Part shown: piece after piece, positions 31,552-39,788 of the stretch
Layout: every line of letters starts with the position of its first letter
Position numbering within the stretch: the stretch's first letter is position 1
Source of the DNA: Solwaraspora sp. WMMD406
GTDB taxonomy: Bacteria; Actinomycetota; Actinomycetes; Mycobacteriales; Micromonosporaceae
Assembly (NCBI RefSeq): GCF_029626025.1
Contig: NZ_JARUBF010000001.1
Coordinates: 4,340,001-4,404,000 of the forward strand
Reading direction: 5' to 3'
Length of the DNA: 64,000 nucleotides
Program-made: the position numbers and the translations under genes
Notes under the pieces: generated by a model
Told to the model about the DNA's origin: nothing
Database searches by the model: none
The model's input: only the letters and a program-made list of their open reading frames with translations

Positions 31552-31595
31552 CACTAATTATCGGATTGCCGATAACGGCAATCCGATAATTAGTG
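31552..31595. repeat. 44-bp AT-rich perfect palindrome (19-bp arms)
   Basis: CACTAATTATCGGATTGCC (31552-31570) and its exact complement (31577-31595) flank GATAAC. The arms are far more AT-rich than their surroundings. The element lies between the HNH endonuclease and the divergent coiled-coil gene, about 150 bp upstream of the latter. It could be an operator, a protein-binding site for a KfrA-like protein, or a recombination/terminator relic. Confidence 0.7.
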
Positions 31596-31746
31596 GAGGG
31601 GTTGGACCGGGAACCCGCGAAAGGCGACCGGCCGGGTCCGTACCTGCCGCGGCGTACCCGGGCGGCCTGACCCGGCGCGGCAGAGCCGTCGTGCGGGGCA
31701 CCGCCGCGGCCGGCCGGATCAGGCCGACAACTACACTTCGGCGGCG

Positions 31747-32910
31747 ATGGACACCCCACCGCCGGACACCGAGACCACCAGCCGGCCCTGCGCGCACTGC
31801 GGCGCACCCGTACCGCAACGGGCCGCCGCCGGCCGACCCTTCCGGTACTGCCGCGACAACGACGGGGCCTGCCAACGCGCCTCGCGCGCCAACCGGATGC
31901 GCCGCCGCGACGCGCCGGGCCTGGCCGGACAGGTCGCCCGTAGTTGGGAACTGGTCGACCGACTCGACCAAATGGTCGGCACCCTGACCGAGACGCTGCA
32001 CGCCGAGCTGTCCCCCGCCGGAGTGGAACGACAGATCGCGCAGATCCGCGCCGAGGCCGCCACGGTCTGCGCAGCCGCCCACGCCGAACGCGACGACGCC
32101 CGCCGCGCCGCCGACACGGCCGCCGACGCCGCCGCCCGGGCCCGACAGGCCGCCGACACCGCCGACCAGGCCGCCACGGCGGCCCACGCCCACGCCGCCA
32201 CGGCCACCACCGAAGCGGAACAGGCAAGACACGCCCTGGCTGCCGCGAACACCGCCCGCGACGAGGCTCGCCGCCAGGCCACCGCCGACGCCGCACTACG
32301 CCGGCAGTCCGACGCCGATCGCGACGCCGCCCGCGACGAGCTGCGCACCGCCCGCGCCAGACACGACGCCGACCAGCGCACCATCGACACCCTCACCCGA
32401 GAACGGGACACCGCCCGCGACGCCGCCGACCGCGCGACCCGGGCCGCCGCCGACACCGCCGCCCACATCGACCAGCTGCGGGCCGAGATCCAGCGGTCCG
32501 GCGAGCAGACCCGACGCGACCGCGCCGACCTCGACCGGGTCCGCGCCGACGCCGCCCACTGGCAGCGGCAGGCGCGCCAGGCAGCGCGGGATCGCGACAC
32601 CGCGCTCGCGGACGTCACCGCCGCCCGGGCCGCCGCCGAACAAGCCCGGCGTCAGCTCGCCGACAGCGAAAGCCGCGCCGCCGAGCTCGCGGACCGCCTC
32701 GCCACCGCGCACACCCAACGCGACAACGCGCAAGCCCGGTCCGACGAACTGCTGCGCCAGGTCACCGACCTCGCGGCGACACTCGCCGCGCTGAGCTCGT
32801 CACGCCAGCCAGCGGGTGGCGAGCGGACGGCGAGCGGGACGGCCGACTCGACCCGGCAACCTGATACCACCCTCGGCCCACCTTCAGGCGGTGACCCACA
32901 TCGCACGTGA
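31747..32910 (+). CDS. Zinc-knuckle and long coiled-coil protein (KfrA-like architecture)
   Basis: 387 residues from ATG 31747. A likely -10 TACACT (31732-31737) ends 9 nt before it, so the mRNA may be leaderless. The N-terminus has a Cys-rich zinc-binding motif (PCAHCGAPV ... YCRDNDGACQR) and an R/K-rich stretch. From about residue 95 to 355 it is an almost uninterrupted Ala/Arg/Asp/Glu coiled coil. A small DNA-binding-like head on a long coiled coil recalls plasmid KfrA or chromosome-organising proteins. Function is unknown; the upstream palindrome could be its target. Confidence 0.7.
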   Translation: MDTPPPDTETTSRPCAHCGAPVPQRAAAGRPFRYCRDNDGACQRASRANRMRRRDAPGLAGQVARSWELVDRLDQMVGTLTETLHAELSPAGVERQIAQIRAEAATVCAAAHAERDDARRAADTAADAAARARQAADTADQAATAAHAHAATATTEAEQARHALAAANTARDEARRQATADAALRRQSDADRDAARDELRTARARHDADQRTIDTLTRERDTARDAADRATRAAADTAAHIDQLRAEIQRSGEQTRRDRADLDRVRADAAHWQRQARQAARDRDTALADVTAARAAAEQARRQLADSESRAAELADRLATAHTQRDNAQARSDELLRQVTDLAATLAALSSSRQPAGGERTASGTADSTRQPDTTLGPPSGGDPHRT

Positions 32911-33059
32911 CCGGCGGACGGTGTGGGAAACTCTGTTAACGGGATGTTTCATCAGGCGTGGCGGAGGTGCCACCGGACCGAGACACGGCCGGGCACGCGC
33001 CAGGGCCGGATACGCTCGCACGGGCACGTCCCGCCGGCCACGCCACGAAGTTAGGCGGC

Positions 33060-33087
33060 GGGAATCGCCTGACCTGGACACATCGTT
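33060..33087 (+). promoter_or_regulatory. SigR/SigH-type promoter of rbpA
   Basis: GGGAAT (33060-33065) and GTT (33085-33087) with a 19-bp spacer match the thiol-oxidative-stress sigma factor consensus (GGAAT-N18/19-GTT). It lies 41 bp upstream of the rbpA start. In Streptomyces, rbpA is a known SigR target. Confidence 0.65.
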
Positions 33088-33128
33088 ACACCAGAAGACC
33101 AGCACCACGACCGAGGGGATAGCCGATC

Positions 33129-33470
33129 ATGGGCGAGCGCATGCTGCGCGGAAGCCGTCTGGGAGCAGTCAGCTACGAGTCCGACCGCAACACGGAGCTC
33201 GCGCCACGCCAGACCCGCGAGTACCTCTGCGCCAAAGGCCACCAGTTCGAGGTGCCGTTCGCTGTCGACGCGGAGGTCCCGGTGACCTGGGAATGCAAGT
33301 TCGACGGCAGTGTCGCCCGGCTGGTCGACGGCAGCGAACCCGAACAGAAGAAGGCCAAGCCGCCACGTACGCACTGGGACATGCTGCTGGAGCGTCGGTC
33401 CATCGCCGAACTCGAAGACATCCTGGCCGAGCGGCTCCAGGAAGTCCGTAACCGGCGCGGCGGCGTCTGA
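33129..33470 (+). CDS. rbpA: RNA polymerase-binding protein RbpA
   Basis: 113 residues, the usual RbpA length. The N-terminal tail and core (MLRGSRLGAVSYESD, then REYLCAKGHQFEVPFAVDAEVPVTWECKFDG in order) include the core-domain cysteines in YLCAKGH and WECK. The basic linker and sigma-interaction domain are RTHWDMLLERRSIAELEDIL. RbpA binds principal sigma factors and the RNA polymerase beta subunit and promotes open-complex formation. GAGGGG is 10 nt before the ATG. Strong terminator downstream. Confidence 0.97.
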   Translation: MGERMLRGSRLGAVSYESDRNTELAPRQTREYLCAKGHQFEVPFAVDAEVPVTWECKFDGSVARLVDGSEPEQKKAKPPRTHWDMLLERRSIAELEDILAERLQEVRNRRGGV

Positions 33471-33488
33471 CCGACCCGCACCGAGCAA

Positions 33489-33534
33489 GCGATGCCTCCC
33501 GTCCGCCGGCCACCCGGCGGACGGGAGGCATCGC
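33489..33534. terminator. Perfect 21-bp hairpin terminator after rbpA
   Basis: Arms 33489-33509 and 33514-33534 pair completely around a 4-nt loop, 18 bp after the rbpA stop. Three GTCAGGACC direct repeats (33536, 33557, 33582) follow before the convergent fxsA end. Confidence 0.8.
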
Positions 33535-33639
33535 CGTCAGGACCCCCGAGACGCCGGTCAGGACCGACCGGACGAACGCCCGTCAGGACCGACACCTGAC
33601 CTTGTGGCCGGAAACGTTGGCGTCACCGGCCGGCGACCC

Positions 33640-34170
33640 TCAGCGCCGACCCGGATCAATGATCTCGCCCTCGACGGTGGGACCCGGATCAGCCGGCGAC
33701 GACGGACCATCGGCGGCACCCGCCGGAGACGGCCCCGACGGCGTACCCGGATAGACTCGCACCCGACGGGGCCCGAACATGTCACCAGCCGCCGCCGACG
33801 ACAGCCGCCGTTCCGCCGCCACCTGAATCCGGCGGCGGACCAGACGCCGCACCGGCGGCACCGCGAGCACCGTGCCGAACGCCCCACTGACCAGACCGGG
33901 CGCCGCCAGCAACAGTCCCGCCGCCAACCCCAGCAGCCCGTCACTGACCTGCTCACCAGGAGGCTGGCCGGCCTGGGCCGCCGCCCGGAAGCTCCGCCAG
34001 GCCCGCGTCCCCTCCCGCCGCAGCAACACCATGCCGGCCACCGACGCCACCAACGTCAACAGCAACGCCCACAGATAGCCGATCCACTGCGCCAGCAGCA
34101 CGAAGACGACGATCTCCAGCACCAGACCGGCGGCCAACGCCACCGGAACCACCTTCAACCCTCGGCGCAT
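33640..34170 (-). CDS. fxsA: FxsA family membrane protein
   Basis: 176 residues with GGGAGGTGA just before the ATG. The N-terminal FxsA domain contains four membrane segments: VVPVALAAGLVLEIVVFVLLA, LWALLLTLVASVAGMVLL, LLGLAAGLLLAAPGLVSG and the following FGTVLAVPPVRRL, including the typical LLLAxPGxxxD/G-like and PP-R-R motifs. The C-terminal tail is Pro/Ser-rich and cytoplasmic. In E. coli FxsA relieves phage T7 F exclusion; the normal role is unclear. The fxsA-polyprenol mannosyltransferase-lnt neighbourhood near rbpA is conserved in actinobacteria. Confidence 0.9.
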   Translation of the reverse strand: MRRGLKVVPVALAAGLVLEIVVFVLLAQWIGYLWALLLTLVASVAGMVLLRREGTRAWRSFRAAAQAGQPPGEQVSDGLLGLAAGLLLAAPGLVSGAFGTVLAVPPVRRLVRRRIQVAAERRLSSAAAGDMFGPRRVRVYPGTPSGPSPAGAADGPSSPADPGPTVEGEIIDPGRR

Positions 34171-34228
34171 GTCACCTCCCGCGCGATCCGGTCATGGCGT
34201 CACCCGTCCAGCATGACACGGCCCACGG

Positions 34229-35029
34229 TCACGGCCACCGCGCCGCCGACGTGTCGCGCCGCCCGGCCAACCCGTCCCGCCGCGCCCGCACCCCCCACAT
34301 CGTCACCCGCCACAACGCCTCACGCACGATCGACGCGCTCATCTTGCTGGCGCCCTGCTCCCGCTCGGCGAACGTGATGGGCACCTCCACCACCCGGAAC
34401 CCTTCCCGGTAGGCCCGCCACGTCAACTCCACCTGGAACGCGTAACCCTGCGACGCCACACTCGTGTAGTCGATCTTGTCCAGGACCGGCAGCCGGTAGA
34501 CCCGGTACCCACCCGTCGCGTCCCGCACCGGCATCCCCAACGCCAACCGCGTGTACAGGTTCGCGCCCTGCGACAACACCCAACGGTGCCGGGGCCAGTT
34601 CAACACCTCACCACCGGGCACCCACCGCGAGCCGATGACCACATCAGCCGAACGGGCCGCGTCCAACAACGACGGCAACTGCTCCGGCGCGTGCGAACCA
34701 TCGGCGTCCATCTCCACGACGGCGTCGTAGCCGTGCTCGCGCGCCCACCCGAACCCCGCCACGTACGCCGCGCCCAGGCCCTGCTTGCCCGGCCGGTGCA
34801 GCACGTGCACCTGCCCGTCGGCGGCCGCCAGCTCGTCGGCCACCGCCCCGGTGCCGTCCGGCGAGTTGTCGTCGGCGACCAGCACGTCGACCGCCGGCAC
34901 CGCGGCCCGGACCCGGTCGACGATCACCCGTACGTTCGCCGCCTCGTTGTACGTGGGAATGACCACCAGCACACGACCCACGCCGGGATACCCCTGCGCA
35001 CCGCCAGCCGCCGACGCCGCTCCGCTCAC
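34229..35029 (-). CDS. Polyprenol monophosphomannose synthase (GT2 glycosyltransferase)
   Basis: 266 residues from GTG 35029, which overlaps the lnt stop (GTGA) and has GGAGG 4 nt upstream. GT2/Dpm1 domain: VLVVIPTYNEAANV, VLVADDNSPDGTG, VVEMDADGSHAPEQLP (D-x-D metal site), GSRWVPGG and the acceptor-side YAFQVELTWRAYREGFRVVEVPITFAER. It transfers mannose from GDP-Man to polyprenyl phosphate at the membrane, providing the donor for lipomannan and protein O-mannosylation. In mycobacteria this domain is fused or adjacent to Lnt, and the coupled genes here reflect the same partnership. Confidence 0.9.
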   Translation of the reverse strand: MSGAASAAGGAQGYPGVGRVLVVIPTYNEAANVRVIVDRVRAAVPAVDVLVADDNSPDGTGAVADELAAADGQVHVLHRPGKQGLGAAYVAGFGWAREHGYDAVVEMDADGSHAPEQLPSLLDAARSADVVIGSRWVPGGEVLNWPRHRWVLSQGANLYTRLALGMPVRDATGGYRVYRLPVLDKIDYTSVASQGYAFQVELTWRAYREGFRVVEVPITFAEREQGASKMSASIVREALWRVTMWGVRARRDGLAGRRDTSAARWP

Positions 35030-36636
35030 CGTGCCTCCGAATCCGATTCGACCGCCCGCCGCCGCGACCACCCCGCCGCGACCATGACCGCGCCGGCGAG
35101 AACCACCAGCACCATCTCAGGCCAGAAACCCAACCGAGTCGCCAGCGTACGCGTCGCGCCCACGTCCATCTCACTGACCACAGCCGCCGCCGTGTTGAAC
35201 CGCGTCGCCTGCGACACCCGCCCATTGTGATCGACAAACGCCGATACACCAACGGTCGAGGCCATCAAACCCGCGCGACCGTGCTCCACCGCCCGCACCC
35301 GCACCATCGCCAACTGCTGGCCGGCCTCGGCCGCGTCGAACGTCGCGTTGTTCGTCTGCACCACCACCAACTGGGCACCGCCGGTCACCGTGTCCCGCAC
35401 CAACCCGTCGTACGCCACCTCGAAACAGATGACCCCGCTGACCGACACCGGACCCACCCGCAACACACCCGGACGGTCACCGGCCACGAAATCCGACCGA
35501 ACCCGGTCGACCTCCTCGCTGACCATCCGCGCCACCCGCCGCAACGGCACGTACTCCGCGAACGGCACCGGATGCCGCTTCACGTACACCTGCTCGACGT
35601 CCGGACCCGCCCCCGGCTCCCACACCAGGCTCACGTTACGCACCTCACCCGGCTGCGGACCATGCAGCAACGCGCCCACCAGGATCGGCACCCCGATCGC
35701 CTCCGCCGCCTCGTCGATCGACGCCCGCGCCGCCGCGTCCCGCAACGGATCGACATCACTGGCGTTCTCCGGCCACACCACCAGATCCGGCGCCGGCACC
35801 TCACCCGCCGCCACCCGCCGCGCCAACCCGACCGTACCCGCCACATGGTTGTCCAGCACCGCGCGCCGCTGCGCGTTGAAGTCCAACCCCATCCGCGGCA
35901 CGTTGCCCTGCACGATCGCCACCGTCACCGTGCCCGCCGACCCACCGCCCGTCGGCACCAGCAACCCCACCACGGACACCAACCCGGCCACGGACACCAA
36001 CCCGGCCACCGACACCAAACCACGACCCCACCGCCAACGCCGCCACACCGCCGCCGCCAGCGCACCACCCGACACCGCCACCAAAAACGTCACCAACGGC
36101 GCCCCACCCACCGACGCCACCGCCAACACCGGCGCGTCACCCTGGCTGAACGCCAACCGACCCCACGGGAAACCACCGAACGGCGTACGCCCCCGCAACG
36201 CCTCCTGCCCCACCCACAACAGCCCCGTCACCACCGGCCACACCACCCAGCGCGCCCGGTCCACCAACCCCGACACCCACGCCGCCGCCGACCCCAACAC
36301 CGCCAGATACGCCGCCTGCAAACCCGACAACAACACCCACGGCAGATTCCCGGTATGCAGATTGGTCCAACTCAACAGGGGCGCGAAGAACACCACCCCC
36401 GCCAGGAAACCCAACCCCGCCCCCGCGCGCAGCCGCCGACGGTGCACCGCCACCGCCAACGCCGCCACCCCCACCGGCGCCAACCACCACCACCCGTACG
36501 GCGGAAAAGCCCCCAGCAACGCCAGACCGGCCACCACCGACGCCATGACCGCCCACGGCAACGGCAACGGCCGCCGACCGCCACCGACGACGTCGACCAC
36601 CCGACCCCGCCGCGGCACCTCGGCCACGTCCACCAT
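35026..36636 (-). CDS. lnt: Apolipoprotein N-acyltransferase
   Basis: 536 residues from ATG 36636 (GTG 36642 is also possible). Six to eight N-terminal membrane helices are followed by a nitrilase-type periplasmic domain (about 230-500), then a C-terminal helix. The Glu-Lys-Cys triad is visible in VVWPENASD, YVKRHPVPFAEY and GVICFEVAYD. It adds the third acyl chain to lipoprotein N-terminal cysteines at the outer face of the membrane. Translationally coupled to the polyprenol-mannose synthase. An in-frame tandem repeat (GLVSVA) lies in one membrane segment. Confidence 0.93.
   Translation of the reverse strand: MVDVAEVPRRGRVVDVVGGGRRPLPLPWAVMASVVAGLALLGAFPPYGWWWLAPVGVAALAVAVHRRRLRAGAGLGFLAGVVFFAPLLSWTNLHTGNLPWVLLSGLQAAYLAVLGSAAAWVSGLVDRARWVVWPVVTGLLWVGQEALRGRTPFGGFPWGRLAFSQGDAPVLAVASVGGAPLVTFLVAVSGGALAAAVWRRWRWGRGLVSVAGLVSVAGLVSVVGLLVPTGGGSAGTVTVAIVQGNVPRMGLDFNAQRRAVLDNHVAGTVGLARRVAAGEVPAPDLVVWPENASDVDPLRDAAARASIDEAAEAIGVPILVGALLHGPQPGEVRNVSLVWEPGAGPDVEQVYVKRHPVPFAEYVPLRRVARMVSEEVDRVRSDFVAGDRPGVLRVGPVSVSGVICFEVAYDGLVRDTVTGGAQLVVVQTNNATFDAAEAGQQLAMVRVRAVEHGRAGLMASTVGVSAFVDHNGRVSQATRFNTAAAVVSEMDVGATRTLATRLGFWPEMVLVVLAGAVMVAAGWSRRRAVESDSEAR
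35973..36026 (-). repeat. 18-bp tandem repeat inside lnt
   Basis: CGGACACCAACCCGGCCA occurs exactly twice (35973-35990, 35991-36008), with a degraded third copy to 36026. It encodes repeats of V-S-V-A-G-L in a membrane helix just before the nitrilase domain and keeps the reading frame. Confidence 0.8.
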
Positions 36637-36750
36637 CGTCACGTTCCGTCCCCAACCCGTACCCGAACAGCATCCGGACACCCCGGATCCATTCGACGAA
36701 GGCTACCGGCCCCGGCCACACCACCGCGAAGACGCACAGCCTGCCGAGAC

Positions 36751-36782
36751 AAAATCGGGGCGCGACCGGTTGGCCGCGCCCC
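36751..36782 (-). terminator. Intrinsic terminator with T-tract
   Basis: On the minus strand an 11-bp stem with one mismatch (36782-36772 with 36767-36757, 4-nt loop) is followed by GATTTT. It is one of the few hairpins here with a real U-tract, and lies 115 bp upstream of the lnt start. It should end the transcript begun at about 37087. Confidence 0.6.
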
Positions 36783-37087
36783 GTGCTCCCAGGCCCCTCC
36801 CCCGCCGGTGCGGCAGACGACCCGCACGGCGACCTTCGGACCGACCAGCCGGGGACTGGCTGCCCCCGGCGGACCGTTGTCTACTGGCCCCGCGCGACCC
36901 TCTGCCCGAACACCGGAAGACGCGGCCGGTCCGCGCCGCCTCGCCGACCCTCGCCCACTGGACCTGGCCGATGCGAACCACCACCGTGGCGAACCCACGA
37001 ACAGCGGACCCCGCACCGCGACAAGAACGTCGCTCGGCCAGCGGACGAAGAAACGAAGCGAACAACAGCCGCTTCCCGTGGTAGGAC
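36783..37087 (-). ncRNA. Candidate structured ncRNA (or long lnt leader), no convincing ORF
   Basis: This gene-free stretch between lnt and the lysine operon is bounded on the minus strand by a TTGACA promoter and a T-tract terminator, giving a predicted RNA of about 335 nt including the terminator. Open frames through it are low-complexity with no protein motif. Local hairpins include GAAGCG/CGCTTC near the 5' end and CAGCC/GGCTG in the 3' half. It does not contain hallmark sequences of RNase P RNA, tmRNA or SRP RNA. Identity is unknown; Ms1/6S-like regulatory RNA is one possibility. Confidence 0.4.
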
Positions 37088-37093
37088 TCAAAG

Positions 37094-37124
37094 ACGGTAC
37101 GTGCCCCACCCCCACCGCTGTCAA
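37094..37124 (-). promoter_or_regulatory. Consensus-like promoter on the minus strand
   Basis: A perfect TTGACA -35 (37124-37119) and TACCGT (37099-37094) are separated by 19 bp. Initiation is expected at about 37087. It follows the terminator of the lysine operon and so starts a new transcript toward lnt. Confidence 0.5.
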
Positions 37125-37241
37125 CCCGAGACGTGGCGACACACCACACCACGGCGTGTCGCCCGGCGTGTCCCCACGCGCAGCAGACCGAACGGCAGCA
37201 GACCGAACGGCAGCGCGTCGGACCGTCCAGCGGCCGCCCGC

Positions 37242-37275
37242 CGCCGGCATCCCGGTGGCCACCGGGATGCCGGCG
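37242..37275 (-). terminator. Perfect 34-bp palindrome, terminator of the kam operon
   Basis: Left arm 37242-37258 and right arm 37259-37275 are exactly complementary with no spacer (a GGCC tip will loop). It begins 4 bp after the last gene's stop at 37280. Confidence 0.75.
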
Positions 37276-37279
37276 CGGC

Positions 37280-38638
37280 TCACCCCGGCAACAGGTACCG
37301 CTCCACCAACCCCCTGGCCGCCCGCGGATGATCCGCCGCCAACAACCCGGCCGCAGCCAACACGTACTCCCCGTCCACCACCGGCACCGCCGCCCGGGGC
37401 ACCAGCCACCCACCGCCCCGATCCGCCGCCACCGACTCCAACACCCCCACCGCGTCCACCGACGCCGCCGCGCGCAACACCCCACCGGAACCCACCAACC
37501 ACCGCACCCTGCGCAGATCCCGACCACTGTCCGGCACCCGCTCCTCGACCCGCGCGTGCCGCCGCACCGCCACCAGCGCCGCCAACCGCGCCAACCGCAG
37601 ATCCACCGCCGACGGCGGCCCGTCACCCGCCGCCACCCGCCCCTGGCCGGCGGCCCGCGCCGCGACCGCAGCCGCCAACCCGTCCGCCTCACGTCCCGTC
37701 ACCAACCGCTCCGCCACCGCCGCCGCGACCACCCCCGACGCCCCCGACCACACCCCCAGATCACCCTCCACCGTCCGCGCCCGCCCCCACCAACCAGCGA
37801 CCTCCCCCACCGGCCTCGGCTCCGCCGCCCCCGGCAACGGCACCGCCTCCACCACCGAATACACATCCGTCGTCGCCCCGCCCACATCCACCACCAGCAG
37901 ATCAGCGCCGGTCACCCCGGCCAACACCTCCACCCCGGCCAGGACCGCGTCCGGTGTCGCCGCCCGCACCGACGCCGCGAACCGGCCATCACGCGACAAC
38001 CCCTTACCGCCGATCACCCGCCGAAGGAACACCTCCCGCACCGCCGCCCGCGCCGACCCCGGCGCCAGCACCCCGATCCGGGGCAACACATTGCCCGCCA
38101 CAGCCACCGGCACCCCCGCCTCCGCCAACACCTCCGCCGCCCGCGCACCCCCGTCGGCGTTACCGGCCACCACCACCGGCACCGCCAATCCCGAACCGGC
38201 CAACCACCCGGCGTTGTGCAACAACACCTCGACGTCCCCGCCGTCCGTACCGCCCACCAACAGCAGCACCTCCGGCCGCGCCGCCCGCAACCGCGCCACC
38301 TCGACGTCGTCGAGCCACCCCGCCGACACCCGCACCACCCGGGCACCCGCCGACAACCCCACCCGCGCCCCCGCCCGCGCCGTCACCAACTCCTCGTAGC
38401 CCACCACCGCCAGACGAAGCCCACCCCCCGCCGACGAACACACCAACCACGGCACCGCGGCGACGTCGACACCGGCCCGCGCCCCCGCCCGCCACACCGC
38501 CGCCACCAACCCGTCCCACACATCCGTGGCCGCCGTCGTCGGATGCGCCGCCGTCGCCCGCAACATCCCGTCAGCCGAATCGACCACCGCCACCTTCGTG
38601 AACGTCGACCCCACATCGGCGCAGACCACCACACTCAC
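37280..38638 (-). CDS. GlmL/MutL-family ATPase, probable reactivase for the B12 aminomutase
   Basis: 452 residues from GTG 38638, overlapping the kal stop (GTGA). The ASKHA nucleotide-binding fold is shown by VVCADVGSTFTKVAVVD (phosphate 1), LLLVGGTDGGD, VVDVGGATTDVYSV (phosphate 2) and WLVGSGGVLR. GlmL proteins accompany glutamate mutase and ornithine/lysine aminomutases and are thought to exchange inactivated cobalamin. Its place as last gene behind kamDE supports that job for KamDE. It is encoded with a marked preference for G-ending codons. Confidence 0.85.
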   Translation of the reverse strand: MSVVVCADVGSTFTKVAVVDSADGMLRATAAHPTTAATDVWDGLVAAVWRAGARAGVDVAAVPWLVCSSAGGGLRLAVVGYEELVTARAGARVGLSAGARVVRVSAGWLDDVEVARLRAARPEVLLLVGGTDGGDVEVLLHNAGWLAGSGLAVPVVVAGNADGGARAAEVLAEAGVPVAVAGNVLPRIGVLAPGSARAAVREVFLRRVIGGKGLSRDGRFAASVRAATPDAVLAGVEVLAGVTGADLLVVDVGGATTDVYSVVEAVPLPGAAEPRPVGEVAGWWGRARTVEGDLGVWSGASGVVAAAVAERLVTGREADGLAAAVAARAAGQGRVAAGDGPPSAVDLRLARLAALVAVRRHARVEERVPDSGRDLRRVRWLVGSGGVLRAAASVDAVGVLESVAADRGGGWLVPRAAVPVVDGEYVLAAAGLLAADHPRAARGLVERYLLPG

Positions 38639-39033
38639 CCGGCACCACCCGCCGCCGGCACCACCACCGTTCCCACCGCCGACACCGCCAACAACGGCGG
38701 ATCGAGCACCTCCGCCGCCGACACCCCCCGGTCCGGTCGCCCCCGACACACCACCACACACTCGAACCGCACCGTCCGGCTACGGTTGCCCACCCGTACC
38801 ACCGTGCCGGTCGCCGCCACCACGTCCCCAGCCCGCACCGGCGCCACGAACCGCACCTGCTCGTACCCGGCGAACAACCCCTCGTCACCGTCACCGCGCA
38901 CACACAACTCCGTCGCCACGTCGCCGAACAACCCCAACACGTACGCCCCGTCCAGCAAACCACCCGCGTAATGCGCGTGCCCGTACGGCACGTACCGGCG
39001 ATGCGTCGCCGCCAACCCGATCAACCCGGTCAC
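38635..39033 (-). CDS. kal: 3-aminobutyryl-CoA ammonia-lyase (hotdog fold)
   Basis: 132 residues. Hotdog-fold features typical of Kal: RYVPYGHAHYAGGLLDGAYVLGLFGDVATEL in order, followed by GDEGLFAGYEQVRF and APVRAGDVVAATGTVVRVGNRSR. Kal removes ammonia from 3-aminobutanoyl-CoA to give crotonyl-CoA in lysine degradation. ATG 39033 overlaps the kamE stop (ATGA), and its own stop overlaps the next start. A thioesterase is the alternative on fold alone, but the operon makes Kal likely. Confidence 0.85.
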   Translation of the reverse strand: MTGLIGLAATHRRYVPYGHAHYAGGLLDGAYVLGLFGDVATELCVRGDGDEGLFAGYEQVRFVAPVRAGDVVAATGTVVRVGNRSRTVRFECVVVCRGRPDRGVSAAEVLDPPLLAVSAVGTVVVPAAGGAG

Positions 39034-39788
39034 CCCGCCACCCCCACCCGACGACTCACCACGTCCACCACCGCGTACGCCAGATAACTCGCCACCTCAC
39101 GAGGCGTCGTCCCCCGACCGAAGATCCGATCCACCCCCAACTCCGCCGCCATCAACTCGTCGAACCGTGGACCACCCACCACCAACACCGGCCGCCGCGC
39201 CGCCGGCACCGCCTCCCGGAACGCCGCCGACATCTCCCGAACGTTCACCAGATGCGCGTCCCGCTGCGTCACCACCTGCGACACCAACACCGCGTCCGCC
39301 CGCTGGCGCACCGCCGCCTCCACCAACTCCGGCACGGTCACCTGCGCCCCCAGATTCGTCACCGCGAACTCCCGGTAGTACTCCAGACCCTTCTCACCCG
39401 CGATACCCTTCACATTCAAGATCGCGTCGATACCGACCGTGTGCGCATCCGTGCCGATACACGCGCCGACCACCGCCAACTTCCGCCCCAGACCCGACCG
39501 CACCGCCGCGTTCACCTCCTGGGCGCTCAACAACGGATAGTCCCGCTCCACCACCCGCACCGCCGACAGATCCACCAGATGATTCACCCGGCCATACACC
39601 ACGAAAAACGTGAACCCGTCCCCGACAGCGGTCGCGTGCACCACCATCGCCGGATCGATCCCCATCTTCTGCGCCAACTGCACCGCCGCCCCCTCCGCAC
39701 GCTTGTCGAACGACACCGGCAACGTGAACGACACCTGCACCATCCCGTCACCGCTGGAATCCCCGTACGGGCGCACCACCTCACCCAT
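39030..39788 (-). CDS. kamE: Lysine 5,6-aminomutase beta subunit
   Basis: 252 residues from ATG 39788, with GGAGG 5 nt upstream. The dimerisation/PLP part (about 10-100) has VVYGRVNHLVDLSAV. The Rossmann-like B12 domain has the base-off ligand motif D114-A-H116-T-V-G119 in IGTDAHTVGIDAI. A lysine in IAGEKGLEYY is the probable PLP Schiff-base residue by analogy with Clostridium KamE. With KamD it moves the terminal amino group of D-lysine or L-beta-lysine from C6 to C5, using adenosylcobalamin. Overlaps kamD by 8 bp. Confidence 0.93.
   Translation of the reverse strand: MGEVVRPYGDSSGDGMVQVSFTLPVSFDKRAEGAAVQLAQKMGIDPAMVVHATAVGDGFTFFVVYGRVNHLVDLSAVRVVERDYPLLSAQEVNAAVRSGLGRKLAVVGACIGTDAHTVGIDAILNVKGIAGEKGLEYYREFAVTNLGAQVTVPELVEAAVRQRADAVLVSQVVTQRDAHLVNVREMSAAFREAVPAARRPVLVVGGPRFDELMAAELGVDRIFGRGTTPREVASYLAYAVVDVVSRRVGVAG

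Noticed and set aside
33536-33590. CRISPR-like array from three GTCAGGACC repeats
   Set aside because: Repeats are only 9 bp, spacing is irregular (21 and 25 bp) and no cas genes are present.
35227-38601. Plus-strand open frame of 1124 codons opposite lnt and the GlmL gene
   Set aside because: Arg/Pro/His-rich low-complexity translation with no domain; it is the shadow of G-rich codon use on the opposite strand.
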